Source: Siderastrea radians (lineage: Eukaryota > Cnidaria > Anthozoa > Scleractinia > Rhizangiidae). Taken from it: a DNA stretch of 64,000 bases. Made by a program: the position numbers and the translations under genes. The stretch spans positions 17,754,034-17,818,033 of the forward strand of contig OZ024895.1 in assembly GCA_964017195.1 (NCBI GenBank). The letters run 5' to 3'. Each line of letters opens with the position of its first letter. Position 1 is the stretch's first letter. Below the pieces are notes generated by a model. The model made no database searches. It saw only the letters and a list, made by a program, of their open reading frames with translations, and had not been told where the DNA came from. Below are positions 37,454 to 50,813 of the stretch, piece by piece.

Positions 37454-38899
37454 TTCCCTGCTAGCAGAGCCCCTTTTCCTTTGTATTCGCTGAGCTGAAG
37501 ACGGGACGAAAAGGGACCTCTGCCATGGGTCGAAACTCCCTTTGATTCAACCGCCGTCCATGGTCGTGGACGGCGGTTTCCGAAACGCATGCTCCCTGTA
37601 TTGTTTGCTGACCGTAACTTGAGCCCACTGTATCTCGCGCATTCCTTTACAGTTATTCCGCTGTCATTTAGTGAGCCCGCGTAGTAACATGCCGTCCTGG
37701 AAAGAGAACTAAACTCGTGAAGAGTTACAACGGTTACTTTCTCTCGTTTTTGTTAACATGGACGACGGAAAGATAAACAATCGAAAGAAGAAGCTCTAAG
37801 AAACACTCGACAAGTTAAGGAATGGAATTTGGAGCGAAGAAAACATCTGTCAAGGTGAAGGACAACCTTCCACCTCCAAAGATTTTTCGAGCTGCGGACT
37901 TTTTGTGAAATGCTCCAGCACTTCTACGAGTCTACGGTAGAGTAAATTACACATTTGATTGTAAATTTGTATCGAAATCGCTTTTTAATTGAGGGATTCT
38001 TCATATTCCTAACAGTTTTCGTAAAAGTTTTGAAAAATGTGCACAGTTCGCATCACCAAATGCTCTTCAAAATAACTTGCACATCGAGCGAAATCGCTTG
38101 CGCGTAGCTTCCCTCGAAGAAAGAATTGAACGCGTTGGTCTTCAGAAACAAGTAAAGGCGTGTTTTAATAAATGTATTATTTATAAAAGCTTACTGTCTC
38201 TTCTTCTGTGTACCTTCATTCATAAAATTTCGAAAAGTAGTAATCTGACCTAAACAGACACAAATGCTCTGTTGTGGTTTGATTTCACGCGCGAGACAGC
38301 ATGAGAAATCTTTTGCGGAAATTTTCAAAATTTTGACTTTGAGATTGTATTTTTGGCTAATTCTTATTTGACCACTGGTGTATTTTATTTAAAAGTAAGA
38401 AATTTTAACTATTCTAGATCAAGTGAGTGTTGTTTTTTCGAACCTATAAATTGTCCTTTCGTACTGCACATGGGTTGTTTATTACCAACTGCTAATTTAG
38501 TGAAGCGATCATAAAACACGCAGCCTTCAATGGGTTAAATTCTCTTTGATTCCTGGAGTTGTAGTCATGTTAAAAAAGCTTCCTTGTCCAGATAACTTGA
38601 AATTAATACCGTAGATTAGACAACAACTATCTCTAGACGAACTGTCTACTTTTTTTAGGGTTTTGGTGAACTCGCCATTCACGACAACAAAACTGTGCAG
38701 GTGTTTTTTGGCGCGCTAGTTGAGAAAGGTGGGAGTCGTCAGCTGATCACGTGCTAAAAGCATCACGTGACGTTTCGGTCGCTAAGTAACCGTGGCGCAT
38801 GCTCAACACAGTTCGTTTCGACCCATGGCAGAGGTCCCTTTTCGTCCCGTCCGTCAGCTCAGCGAATACAATGGAAAAGGGGCCTCCCCTAGCAGGGAA
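37454..38899. mobile_element. Element C: 1.4-kb inverted-repeat transposon, 9-bp TSD
   Basis: Left end TTCCCTGCTAGCAGAGCCCC; right end, read inward, TTCCCTGCTAGGGGAGGCCC. The inverted repeats extend about 100 bp and share TATTCGCTGAGCTGA, GACGGGACGAAAAGGGACC and CTGCCATGGGTCGAAAC. CCGATTAAT is duplicated at 37445-37453 and 38900-38908. No coding region survives inside; a short ATG-started stretch near 37758 stops quickly. Confidence 0.92.
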
Positions 38900-39931
38900 C
38901 CGATTAATGAAAATCATTCCTAAATAATAAGCCGAATGCGCTGAGTATTTTGACTGTAAGGCATCCAATATTGCATGTAGAGCTGAACTTGGTAAATTCC
39001 CTTTGATCATTGATATATATAAAAAGATACTTACTAACTTAAACTAGCTCCAAGAAAAGGAGGAAAGTTCTATAGTTAAACAATCTTTAAAAATATCTAT
39101 TGTCCTTCATTATAACGGCCAAACTAGTTGTTACCCCAGTCTCATGAAGATAACTGACTACTGTAATTTCTGTGACTTTAACTGCAATTCATTGAATGAA
39201 TGTAAAATCAAACAATAAGTAGATTTCATGAAAAAGAAATAGGTCTCTTATTGGAACCGGACCTCAACACTCGCAAAAACACATTCAAAAAGAATTATAG
39301 CCTTAACAGACAAGTGTTTTTCTAAAATAGAACAAAAAATCCCATTTCTACGACTGCTATAACATGAGACCTCACTGACACATCTTATGAATTGTACTGA
39401 CAGTAAATATCATTCATCTGGTCATGCTTTGAGCTGAGAGACAAACTAATTACAACGACTACTTCTTTAAATGGTCAAAAATAAGCAATGACTGTAATTT
39501 CTTTATAGTTATTTTGCATCTAATTAATTAAATAATTAAAAATTAAATTCAAGTAACATTTACTTTTGCAATACTGTAATACTTTGTTATAGTCATGCAA
39601 ATGAAGCTTCTTGTTTTGGCTGATTCCCCTGAAAACGACTGCGGGGGATTCGCCAAATAAGACTACGTTTATACTCCCGGAGTAAAAATTTGAACAAAAC
39701 CAAGCTCAGTCCTTGGACTGAGTTGGAATACGTTTAAAAAACAGAAGAAATCCAAGTAAAAAAATGTGACTTTAACAAAATTGTGTACGTTTGATTTTAA
39801 AAGCTTAGCTTTGATCCCTGCTTAGCTTTGATTCTGGCATTCGCCACTTATACCAGTCGTTCGTCTCGACTCGCACGAGTTGAATACACACACAAAGTCA
39901 ACTTAAATGACTTGAACAAGTGGATTACTAA

Positions 39932-42857
39932 TTACACAACCGTCTCTTTAACTACGATAATTAATTGTGCGCTTTCTCTCATTCCCTTCTCCACTTCAGT
40001 TCTGTGGCTCTTCTCCAGGAATAATTGTGCAACGAAAGCCACGCAATTGCCTAAAACAAACACCAAGCCCATGTATAAAAACGCCGCGTAATAACTTTGA
40101 AAACTGTCGTAGATCCAGCCAGCTATAGGTGGACCCGCGCTTCTTGTAAACGACATCACAAAGAACGACATTCCCAGACCATAAGCATATTTGTCCGCGC
40201 CCACGATGTCCCTGATCAGCACCGGATTTAACGCTACGTAACATCCCTCGAAAAGCCCGAACGCGACTGCATACAACACAAGCCACTTGTAAGAAGTCAC
40301 CATGGTGACCAACGTTGATGATACGCTAATTCCTAACAAGCCGGTTTGGCAGACATAAAATCTGTTGAACTGTTTACAGTCGGCCATTCTCCCAAATGTA
40401 AGACGACCGATTGCTGAGCCGATCGCTAAGTAGCTAATGAGCAACGCGGCTTCTGTTTCTTGGGCTCCACTGTCTTCCGCTAATCTGACCTGAAGAGAAA
40501 GTGACACTTGTTAATGCTAACGCAACAAAGGAAAGTCCTGGTTAAGGATCGAGAAAATAAAAACGAAAATGCTGATGACAGCCGTTTGTTTCGATTTGTC
40601 TTCGTTCGCGCTTAATCTTGCTTTTACAATGTTAGCAATTGACAAATGCAAACACGAGGGTAAGCTAAGTATGCGAAAAACGAAGCTTTCCTATTTTTCG
40701 CATCCTTACGTTTGCATTTACGCGTACTTGAGCTTGTTTGCGTTTGCCATCGCGTTTGCACTTGCATCAGCGTTTCCCGTTTGCACTTCGGTTTGTGTTT
40801 ACATCTGCATTAGCGTTTGTGTTTGCACGTGCGTTCACATTTGGACATGCGTCTGTGTTTGAACTTGCGTTTGTGTTTACATCTGCTTTAGCGTTTGTAT
40901 TTAGACATGCGTTTGAGCCGCACCTGCTTTTGTGTTTACATCTGCTTTAACGTTTGTATTTAGACATGCGTTTGAGCTGCACTTGCTTTTGTGTTTACAT
41001 CTGCTTTAACGTTTGTATTTAGACATGCGTTTGAGCTGCACTTGCTTTTGTGTTTACATCTGCTTTAACGTTTGTGTTTGCACGTGCGTTCACATTTGGA
41101 CACGCGTCTGTGTTTGAACTTGCGTTTGTGTTTACATCTGCTTTAGCGTTTGTATTTAGACATGCGTTTGAGCCGCACTTGCTTTTGTGTTTACATCTGC
41201 TTTAACGTTTGTATTTAGACATGCGTTTGAGCTGCACTTGCTTTTGTGTTTACATCTGCTTTAACGTTTGTATTTAGACATGCGTTTGAGCCGCCTTGCT
41301 TTTGTGTTTACATCTGCTTTAACGTTTGTATTTAGACATGCGTTTGAGCCGCACTTGCTTTTGTGTTTACATCTGCTTTAGTGTTTGTATTTAGACATGC
41401 GTTTGAGCCGCACTTGCTTTTGTGTTTACATCTGCTTTAACGTTTGTATTTAGACATGCGTTTGAGCCGCACTTGCTTTTGTGTTTACATCTGCTTTAGT
41501 GTTTGTATTTAGACATGCGTTTGAGCCGCACTTGCTTTTGTGTTTACATCTGCTTTAACGTTTGTATTAAGCATGCGTTTGAGCCGCACTTGCTTTTGTG
41601 TTTGCACTTGCGCTTGCACTTTCACTTGCGTTTGTATACGTTTGCACTTGCGTTTGTATTTAAGACATGCATTTGCGCTGCACTTACTTTTGTGTTCAGT
41701 TGGCACTTGTAAGGGGGAGGGGGGAGACAGGGGGGTTTAAATCTCCCTCTTCCTGTACCCTTTAATACCGGTTTCCGCCCTGTATTTGTTGGCTGCTACC
41801 TCTTTGTATTTTTCGATTGCAAATCATTGCGCAATGTTGCATAATTTCCCCCTTTTTCTCCCTCTCCCCGCCACCTTGGGAATCCCACGTCCCGCCCCCT
41901 TTTCTCCCGATCTCCCGCTCCCTGTTCCCCTCCACACTTGTGTTTGTATTTGCACCTGCGTGTGCGATTATATTATCGTTTGTGTTTGAACTTGCTTTAG
42001 TATTTGGACGTAGCTGCTCTTTCATTCTTGTCTGCGTTTCCGTCGCACTTGCGTTTGCATCTCCACCTGCGTTTCCATTTCACTTAAGTTTGCGTCTTCG
42101 CTACGTTTCCGTTGCATTTGCGCTTGTGCTTGTGACTGTGTTTTCTTTGTGCTCGCGTTTGCGAACAAAAACAAAATCTCGGTGATATACTGGCCCTTTA
42201 ACAGCTGTTCAGAAAACAGACATTGAACTCACCAGATGAACATAAGGAACAAGGTATCCTAACATCACGAAAATCAGTGCGATCATGTAAACGAGAAACG
42301 CTCGGTTCTTGCAAATGGTCCAGTCGAAGTACTTGATCCGCCTCTGGGCTATCAATGAGGAAATAGCTGAGTCTTTTACGGGGCGAAAAATCGCCGCGCA
42401 TGCAAAAATAACCACGTGGACTGCGCCGAGAATCCGTAATGAAGTCGAAAGTCCAAATCTGTTGAATAGCCACTGCGTACCAGGACTAAATGCTAATGTC
42501 CCGACAGAGCTACCGCATGTGATGATACCATTGGCTAGAGACAGATGCGTTTTGAAGTACTGTGATACAATCATAAAGGTAGGAAAGTAACACAGCGATA
42601 AGCCCAGACCCCATATGACTCCGTGGGTCAAGTACAGATGATAGAGACTGGTATAGAACGAGGAGAGGACCATTCCGAGAATACACGTTAAGGCACCTGC
42701 GATTACTACCACGCGACATCCGTACCGCCGGCTTAGTGACGTGCTCAGTGGAGCGGTGAAGTATGTAATTGAAGCGGGAAGAGAACTAACCCAAGCTGCG
42801 GAAGAAAAAAGACGAACGTCTGCTTATTGAAAGCGGTGTTAAGTTAGACCCTTGATG

Positions 42858-42896
<39 letters not shown>

Positions 42897-44397
42897 TTGA
42901 TTACTTCACTGATTATTACTTGATATTGCGCAAATTAACATACTAATAATACATGATCAAATGCGCATTACGATAAACTATAACTACCCGAAACTAACAA
43001 AAAATATATGAATATATCGAATAATTACATGAATTTATCTTAAAAACAATACAAATGAATCTCTAGTTTACTTATTGACACCAAGTCTATTATTGAGCCT
43101 CAATAGTGACAAGGATCTAATTTCTCCTTACAGTATCATTACTTGATCGAAAAAACAGGTGATGGCAATGAAGGAAAAGATCACCCGAGATAAAATTTCT
43201 TGATGTTTAATCAAATTCTCCCAACTAGAACCAAAAGAACTACATGGAGAACAGTAAGGAGACAATGATGTCAATAATATTGAGGCTTAAAGGGTTAACC
43301 CAGGCTTAGTTTGAATTCAGTTGAAATCCAAAATTGTACATTCCAATAAATTATTCTGTCCAGAATTTGGGTTCCACTTACAAGAGAAAACCCTTAAGCT
43401 TTTTAACAGGAACCGAAAAAAGGCTAATTAATTTTAAATTTAAACCCAATTAGCGACAATCAGCTTTGTGAACAACCACGGTCCAGGCCTTTTTGGGCTG
43501 GTTTCTGACTAAATCGAGGTTATTTTGACGAGGTTTCTAAGTCTGTATATCATAATTTGTAACTTGCTAAGCTTGTTTGCTTAGATATGACGAAAGACTC
43601 TTGTTGTGTTGGATCTGGGGACCGTGATTGTTTTGTTTTGTTCAAATATGTTGGCCACTGGTCATCCCTCACTCATAAAATAATTTACAAAACCTTTAGC
43701 TTACAGTGTAGAGTTTTAAGGTCGGACATAAGAGTTATTTTTATCCAGGGGATGAAAGTAGATGGGGAAAAAATCACTAAGAGATTAAAAAAAAGGAAAA
43801 ATCTGCACCTTTTCAGCCTTTAAGGCTAAAACAGTCAAGCTTTTTAGGATACTTTATCTTAAAAGCTTTGCCATTAAATTTGTACGATTCATATAATTCA
43901 TATAAATTTTAAGCCTTTCTGAACGAGGATGGCATATTTTGTGATGCTGATTTTTCACATGATTGACTTTTAGTTATTGCTTTATTGTAAAGCAGAGGCA
44001 AACATTGAAACTGAGCTATGGCGGCCACAACTGAATGGGTCTATGTTGTAGTTCAATTTTATCCTTGGTTCAAGTTTCATTTTCTTTTGTTTTATACTCA
44101 TTATCATATATTAACATAAAAAAGAACAAAAGAAATATAAAAACTGAACTAAGGATAAAAATTGAACTACAACATCTATAATGCCAATCGACCAGGCCAT
44201 AAAAAGGGCGTCCGTATAACCGAGTTCCAAGGTAAAATAGACAATACTTCCGTCTCACCTGTAGCTCCTCTGCTGGAGTTAAATTCTTCTACCAGCGCCG
44301 CGTACATAACTCCACCGCAATTCATAAGTCCAATCACTACGAATTGAATTATGAAAGCTGAAGCACAGACCAGCCATCGCCTTGAGCTTGCTGTCAT
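39932..44397 (-). CDS. Monocarboxylate transporter-like (SLC16/MFS) gene, three exons
   Basis: Exons 44397-44259, 42795-42233 and 40489-39932, with phases 1 and 0 and good splice signals; together 419 codons. The protein is a 12-TM MFS carrier for small acids or related solutes at a membrane. TM1 carries FVVIGLMNCGGVMYAALVEE. The second exon carries WVSSLPASITYF, GLGLSLCYFPTF and YFKTHLSLANGI. The third carries GSAIGRLTFGRMAD between TM7 and TM8, the usual MCT RxxxG...D signature, and GPPIAGWIYD near TM11. The N-terminal DGGWGW motif of classical MCTs is absent. Start choice: the ATG at 44397 is just before TM1. An upstream open stretch to about 44487 has no ATG and ends near a CAG-GTAAGT. 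The substrate is not predictable. Confidence 0.88.
40690..42140. repeat. Minisatellite, about 59-bp unit, in transporter intron 2
   Basis: From about 40860 to 41600 the unit reads GACATGCGTTTGAGCCGCAC then TTGCTTTTGTGTTTACATCT then GCTTTAACGTTTGTATTTA, ten or more copies. The flanks carry shorter related words (TTGCACTTGCGTTTG). It keeps several long open frames on both strands, which are artefacts. Confidence 0.95.
42853..42896. repeat. (ATA)n microsatellite
   Basis: About 14 ATA units in the first transporter intron. Confidence 0.93.
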
Positions 44398-44514
44398 CAC
44401 GGTAGCTTGCCTGTCCGTGGTGATTATACTGGTTGAACTCGTTGTATTGAAATTCTCAAAACTTACCTGGTAGGGGCTAAAAGACAACCAAATAAGTTGA
44501 CAGGCGTACCATCC

Positions 44515-44856
44515 TCTGTATGTGTGGTGTACTGTTTATTTAAAGTGGCTGTATCGGTTTATCAAACTACTGTAGCAAAACTATAGGCGTCACTTTGGTG
44601 ATTTGAGGCTCGCGATGCTGATTTTTTTAAAATAACGGTAGCGCGAGTCTGTCCCTTATTTTAAAAAATATTATTTCCGCAAGCATTAAATCACCAAAGT
44701 AAACACCGAATAACAAAGCAAAACCTCAAAGCAGCCATTGTAAGGGTTTTCATTTCATTTTCATCAGTTTTAAGAGTACTAAATTTCGCCTTTAGTTTTT
44801 CTAGTTTGATAAACCTATACGACCATTACAATTTTTGGGTACACCACACAAACAGG
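44515..44856. mobile_element. MITE candidate with about 55-bp terminal inverted repeats
   Basis: Left arm starts TGTATGTGTGGTGTACTG and ends GGTTTATCAAACTA. Right arm is the inverse (TAGTTTGATAAACC ... GTACACCACACAAACA). The centre also pairs (CACTTTGGTGATTTGAG with AAATCACCAAAGT). No target duplication was found. It lies about 120 bp upstream of the transporter start. Confidence 0.7.
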
Positions 44857-44934
44857 GGATTTGGTGACTGGTTTGTTTTGGTAACTCCACCGAACCGAAC
44901 CGAATCTTAGTTTGATTCGAAAGCCTTTGATGTC

Positions 44935-45990
44935 TGCTCTTGTTAATTTGCTCGACGAAAGTGCTTCAGGGTTCAGGTGGACGCGTAGCAAGATGTTGCA
45001 AGACGATTGTGCTAAATCTTCTTGTTTAGCTCACGTTGGAAATTTAGTTGCCTCGGACCGTAGTGATCGAGATCAACACAGGTGGGCACATTTGAAAACA
45101 GTGTCAGTAGACATTAAGAGTTTGAGACACCTTCCCTTGTTTAAACAAATATCGTGACCACCACCAAGAATTGTTTTGTCCATGAGTTAAGTAGTATAAC
45201 GAAAACAGAAGATTAGGTTTAGCTGTTTTATTAAGGGAGTTCAACTCTGCTAGTCACTTCTCCTTTCTGTCATCTGCGAAGCAAGGGTAAAGTTGTAGCT
45301 CTAGCTGTACTTTGAGGAACAGCCTAAGTAAGGAACGTGGATGGCAAGGTTCCAAAAGAACTTCGTTTAACAGAAGAAATTTATCTGTACACAGGGGAAG
45401 TCACAGATCGATCCAAATAAATACTCAGGTAGGTACAGGCTTTGATTTGTCTGTTCGTGAGACAAAAGTGTTTCAGGGTTTAGATGGACACGTATCAAGA
45501 TGTTGCGAAGTGAAATTCTTATCATTTTGGTTTCTCGTAATTCTAGATATAAGAACGATTGTGCTAAATCTTCATGCTTCGCTGACGTTGTAAATTTAGT
45601 AGCCTAGACCGTGCTGATCATGAGATCAACACAGAAGGGCAAATTTGAAAACAGTGTCAGTAGAGATTAAGATTTGGAGACACCTTCCCTTGTTTAAAAA
45701 AAGAGAAGTCTAACGTAAACAGAAGATTAGGTTTAACAGTTGTATTGGAGAATTCTACCCTGCTAGTCATTTCTTCTTTCCATCTTCTATCTTACGCTCA
45801 TCTGCGAAGCAAGGCGAAAGGTGTAGTTCTAGCTGTACTTTGAGGAACAGTCTATGTAAGGAACGTGGATGGCAAGGTTCCAAAAGAGCTTCGTTTAACA
45901 AAAGCAAATTTACTGTTTGTGGCCTATAGACACAAGGAAAATCACAGACTGAAGCGCGCCGGTGTTCCGGGCAGATATTTTTTACACCCA
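44935..45990. repeat. Tandem duplication, about 510-bp unit, two copies
   Basis: Shared landmarks in the same order: GATTGTGCTAAATCTTC, AAAACAGTGTCAGTAGA, GACACCTTCCCTTGTTTAAA, CTGTACTTTGAGGAACAG, AACGTGGATGGCAAGGTTCC. The two copies differ by substitutions and small indels. No protein recognised. Confidence 0.85.
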
Positions 45991-45999
45991 ATTCGTCTT

Positions 46000-47382
46000 T
46001 TTACCTAATCAGAGTAAAAAGCAGTTTAAACAACTCACCATAAATTGAGGTGCATTTTTTTTCGGTCCAACAAACAAGGCAAACAAATCAATCGGCAAAT
46101 ACTAGTAAAACCAACAATTCCTGCTACGTCATTTAGCAATTTAAAGTAACTTTGATAATGCCAAAACTAATCTTTACAAGTCAATTCTCATCCCTGCGAG
46201 GGTAATTCCACCCAATCGAAGTTTCAGCTCAAGATCCGTAGACGTCTTCCCTGGCATCCTTTGGGATGGATCACCTTTTATATGAATCCACAGTTCAAGA
46301 AAAAGTATTGACAAGATCTTGTAAGTTGTGCATTTGTGATAACTAATGCACAGTTAATTAAGGCTGTAGGCTTGAATTTACCGGCTGTGCAATTTTCAAA
46401 GTATAAAATCGTATGTACAAGATCGTCGATCGTTTTATGTACGTGACCTTAAGACACTGACAGTGTGGCAAATGTGTACGAACCGATCATTTCCGCTCAG
46501 GGAGGTTATTTATGTATTTTATTTTAGGTTTATGCCTTATTATCTCTATTCAAAGGATAGCGAAGATAAAGGCTCCATTGTAAAACAATCTTTTTCATGT
46601 CTCAGGAACCAAGCATCAAAGAAACTGGCAATATTTATCATAAATTATGTTGTAGAATTAAGTATGATTAGGAAAACAATATATGGATCCAGCTAATAGA
46701 AAATTGTAAACAGAACTTAGAATAAGAAAGCACAAGCTGTTGATTGAATCTGACAAATGCAGTTCAATAATTTCAAGAGAAAAATATCTGCTGAGAGGGT
46801 CACGTACAAAATAAGATTTGCCTTTTCATTTTCACTTCATTACTCTATATTACAACGAGCGACATCAACGTTTTGCAGATTAGTTCAAACCTATACTGCC
46901 ATCCAGCGAATAACTAAATACACAAAAACCTTCTGATTTATAATCAAATTCCAATAGTTATTTTACAAGCCTCTGAATACATTGGGGCTGTTTTGACGAA
47001 AGGAAACACGCGTCGATCTCTGAAAAATCTTGAATCATCATAAATGTGATGCTTAAGCCCTTTGTCATGAACGGTGCAGAATGATTCTCGTCGCTGAGGT
47101 TCCTATACCATGAATATATACGTGTATTTTTATTAGTATTATTGCTTTTACCCTGTTCTTGTTCTTTTGTTGTTATAATCTATGTTGAAAATAACTAGGC
47201 GACCTTCACTCCGCAAAGCAATCAGTCAAACTTTCAAATAAGTAAAACGAGGGTAGTTTCATCAATGTGGATCGTCGTGAATCCAGTTTCATTTCGTCAA
47301 AATTACCCACACAAAGGCTGAAAGCTCCCAAAGGCTCGTTTTTTACTTACCACACAATCAAAAGCTCTCTGGACAACAATCC
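46000..47382. other. Intergenic; nothing recognised
   Basis: AT-rich sequence with short ORFs only. No splice-supported exon, repeat family or RNA gene was identified. Confidence 0.5.
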
Positions 47383-47386
47383 TTAA

Positions 47387-48032
47387 GGTGATTCCATTCA
47401 ATTGCATTGCGCATCCTTTCTGCGCATCATCTTTTTGCGGGATTAGCGCGCGCACGAGCGCGCGCGCGTTCGGAACTTGATAGCGCAGTTATGAAAGCGC
47501 AGCTGTTCAGAGACAAAAATGGTCGCTTTCTCCCAAACGAACTCGGTGACCCCACTTTTTTATTCCATTTGTTTAAGTAAAATACGACTTTACATGATAT
47601 ATTTAAATTTGAAGACTTTTTCATTATTCAATTTTGAAATATTCCGGTTAATTCACTATTTACAGTCAGATTTTAGGCGTCTCACCGGAACCGTGCAGAC
47701 GCTCGGTTTGCCCATTATTTCATTGGTTTCATTTTTACGGCAGTTTTATGACGTTTTACTGTACTATTGTTCTTCTATCATAAGAATAATGCTTATATTT
47801 CTTTGCTAGTAATAACTTTGTTAAAGTAATGAGTGTCTCTGGTACAAGTATAGGTTTTTTAATATTGCTGTCGAAAGCGGGCAAAGTACTTATATACTAC
47901 AGCCCTATAGCGTGAAATCAGACACGGTGACCCCTCTTTTTACTTTATTTTTTTTAATGTACTAGGTTTAAGTAATAACTGTGCAAAGTTTCAACAAATT
48001 CTCATTACAAATTGTTTTTCGATGGAATCACC
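47387..48032. mobile_element. Non-autonomous TTAA transposon, 646 bp
   Basis: Left end GGTGATTCCATTCAA; right end, read inward, GGTGATTCCATCGAA. TTAA flanks both ends (47383-47386 and 48033-48036). No coding region. Likely mobilised by a piggyBac- or Kolobok-type transposase in trans. Confidence 0.82.
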
Positions 48033-49332
48033 TTAAGTTTTGGTCTAGTTCTACTGAAGAACCGTCGTAGATAGCCTCACTGGCGTCTTCTGGAACTTTG
48101 CGCTGAGAATTGGTCACTTAGCTTCAAACAAAGTCTAGGACATTATTTCGGAAGAGTTTATCACGAACTTAGTACGTTATATAGCCACTTTGAGGTTTGC
48201 TTATAGCTGAGCAGACACTGGGGAAGTCACAGATTTAAGGGAGCCGACAATTTCCGTTCTGGGTGAGTCACTCATCGTTGAATTTGATTGGACTTCCACT
48301 AGGGCTGTAGGTCATGTGGAAATTTTAAACTGGCCGTAAGAGAAAGCCTCGTTAATTACCAGGCGCCCGCACAAAACGTGAAATGTTTATGAATATCGAA
48401 AGTTTCATTCGACTTCCAGTTGAGCCGTTGGACATGTACGAATCCGTTTTACTGCCCATAGTTTGAAAGGATCAAGCTGACGTGGATTCATCGCTCACAC
48501 AACCGTGGTTTGCATTTTTGAACTTGGAAGGAAATAGTGGGAATATTGAGAGCTTCGTGTTGGAAAAAATATTGCGAGGAGTATTCACACTTCATAAGTT
48601 CAAAATAAACTTAGTTAACGGGCAAACGTCGGTTGTTGTGTCTTGTCGTTTTTGCGATGCTATTCTGATACAGGAGTTAATTCAAGAGAAGGAGAGAAGA
48701 GGGACGAAGGATGAAGGATGAAGATAAAAATATTATAGGTTGGAAAAGGGGTGAGGGGAGGGTTTCTTTCTTCTCCCCCAGGTATCACTGACTTCCTTCC
48801 TTTTACCACTCGGAACATTACCCTCGCGAGCAGCAACTTTACTTCGTATTGAGAAGTCTGGCTATTGCGGCTTAAAACAGCGAAGGTTTTGTGGGGTGCC
48901 TCTGGGGGTGCCAGGAGTCCATACTCCTGGGGGTGCCCTTGACGAGAGGTATTCGTTTGGTGTACTGAGTTTAATTCGAATTACCTTCGAATTAGGTAAT
49001 TATTTATCCTGCCATAGACTACGAGCAGTCTCTCTTTCCGCTCAGAGATAGTCGAGGAAAACAAACAAGCGAGTGAGCGCGAAATCGCCTGCCTCGTTGA
49101 AACGTGACGCGCGTGTCGAGCCGCTAGTGTAGTGGCCGGAAAGAGAGACTACAGACTAAGCCACAGCGGTTGAATTATGCGTTGCTCTCACAGCGCAAAA
49201 TTATCATTGGCTCTTTCTCGGCGATCTGTCAACACTCCCTGGAGACTTTTCGACACTCGCGAGATTATCAATGTGGTTTTAGTTTACAAACATGGCTTTT
49301 CTAGTCGAATTTCTTGAAATACTTTTGGATTA

Positions 49333-49600
49333 CTGAAGCCGGAGCAAAAGCAAGCAGTAGAAGCGCTTTTGTCGGGACGTGATGTCGTCACCATTGTGCC
49401 GACATCGGCACCGACGAGTGTGTTTTGATTTTGATGATTTTGATTTGTCAAACAGCGTAATAGTAGAGCAAAGGTTATTGAAGGACCTTGGCATATACCG
49501 TCCGTACAATTGAAAGCAGGCAACCAGGGGTGCTTGAAAGACATTTCAGAAGGAAAGTTTAAAATGATATTTGGTTCTGTCACCCGAGTAACAGTTTTCT
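49333..49600 (+). pseudogene. RecQ-like helicase fragment inside element D
   Basis: LKPEQKQAVEALLSGRDVV followed by TIVPTS matches the start of the RecQ-type SF2 helicase core (Q motif, then motif I, normally LPTGxGKS). The Walker lysine region is lost: PTS runs into unrelated residues. Further on, in another frame, GCLKDISEGKFKMIFGS matches the segment that usually reads ...GKYQLLFGSPE. The middle is deleted and the rest of the helicase is missing. RecQ enzymes unwind DNA 3' to 5'; this copy cannot. Confidence 0.72.
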
Positions 49601-50075
49601 TCGGTGTAAATTCGAGATCCCTCTCACAAAGACCGGCGATAAGCATGATTTTCTTTGTGTTTACAGTTGATAGTTCGAGGCAACATGTCCTGCGGTTTAG
49701 CGATGATATGGACAAAGTGACAGAAAGATAAGGGGAGGAATTCCTATTGGACATGCTTAACACATTGACCCCTGAACCGCCCGTAACCGCCCTTCTTTAA
49801 CCACGTCCCTTGTATCACTTTTGACGTCATCAGTTTTAACGGTCCTGGACAACTTTGACAACTACCTTGTGCGGGGTGATGAGATCTTTCAAGCCATACC
49901 CAAATGAGCGCGATTCAGTCAAACAGACCAGAGAAAGACGCAAAAAACCGTGTAACTTTGAGCAGAAAATTCCAATGAAAATCTTGTCCCACTACCCACT
50001 GGTACTTTCTTCAAAAAAATTCACGATCCTCGAACGTTTTGCAAAATCTTTTCCCACCAAAAGGTAGCCTAGTAA

Positions 50076-50450
50076 ATGCCCCACAAAAGAAAAAAAGGGG
50101 GGAAAGAAAAGCAAAAGAAGCGGGGAGGGGAGAAAGCAAAAGGTAAAAGACGAAAGGGCAGCGAAACTTTTTTGCTTTCTGCGCATGCCCGAACTTTGAA
50201 AGCTGTAATTTGGCATCAGGAACAAAAGCTAGTCCAGTGCTCGACTTGTAAACAACGCTTTGGACAGTTTGGATTCTTTTCGGCTAGACAGCAGCCTAAA
50301 AACGGCTTGACTCGCTTCGAAAGGCATTTTTTGGCAAAATGTCGAGGAGTCAATGGGTTAATTGGCTTGAACGATGATACGAAATTGACACTTCAAAATC
50401 ACTCGGCCGTGAAGGGTCAACCGTTGTGCTTAGTCTGTAGAGGGGGGTAA
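50076..50450 (+). other. Open frame of 124 codons inside element D, unrecognised
   Basis: Starts with a very Lys-rich stretch (RKKGGKEKQKKRGGEK), then carries CSTCKQRFGQFGFF and a later Cys pair. It may be a fragment of the element's own gene or chance. No family recognised. Confidence 0.25.
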
Positions 50451-50813
50451 AGGGGGGGGGGGGTCCTACGCGCGTTTCACGGACATTAAAAAGTAGAAAT
50501 CAATAACGCATCACGATGATTAAAATTCCATGTTCACTTTTCCCGGAAATTTACGAAGCAAAAGGACACTGCATGGTTGGACTTGTTTAGAATGCTGTCT
50601 GCAGAATTGCCACTTTAATGACGTTTAATACTGGAGTCGATGTTCTGCTTTTTGAGCCTCCCACACAGCTAGTACAGAGAAGTAACAGAAGTCAGGTGAA
50701 CATAGGTGAAGATAAACTGATGATGACTAGTAATGATGGATAGTACCCAATGTCAATGTCATTTGACCTTCCCCTGTCTCGTTTACCTTCTAAACAATAG
50801 GTCTAAGGAAAAC

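Noticed and set aside
40569..42185. Several ORFs rich in Phe/Leu/Ala or Lys/Thr
   Set aside because: They come from the minisatellite in the transporter intron and switch frames with repeat length.
49284..49763. 159-codon minus-strand ORF
   Set aside because: It is the shadow of the RecQ-like helicase fragment on the plus strand.
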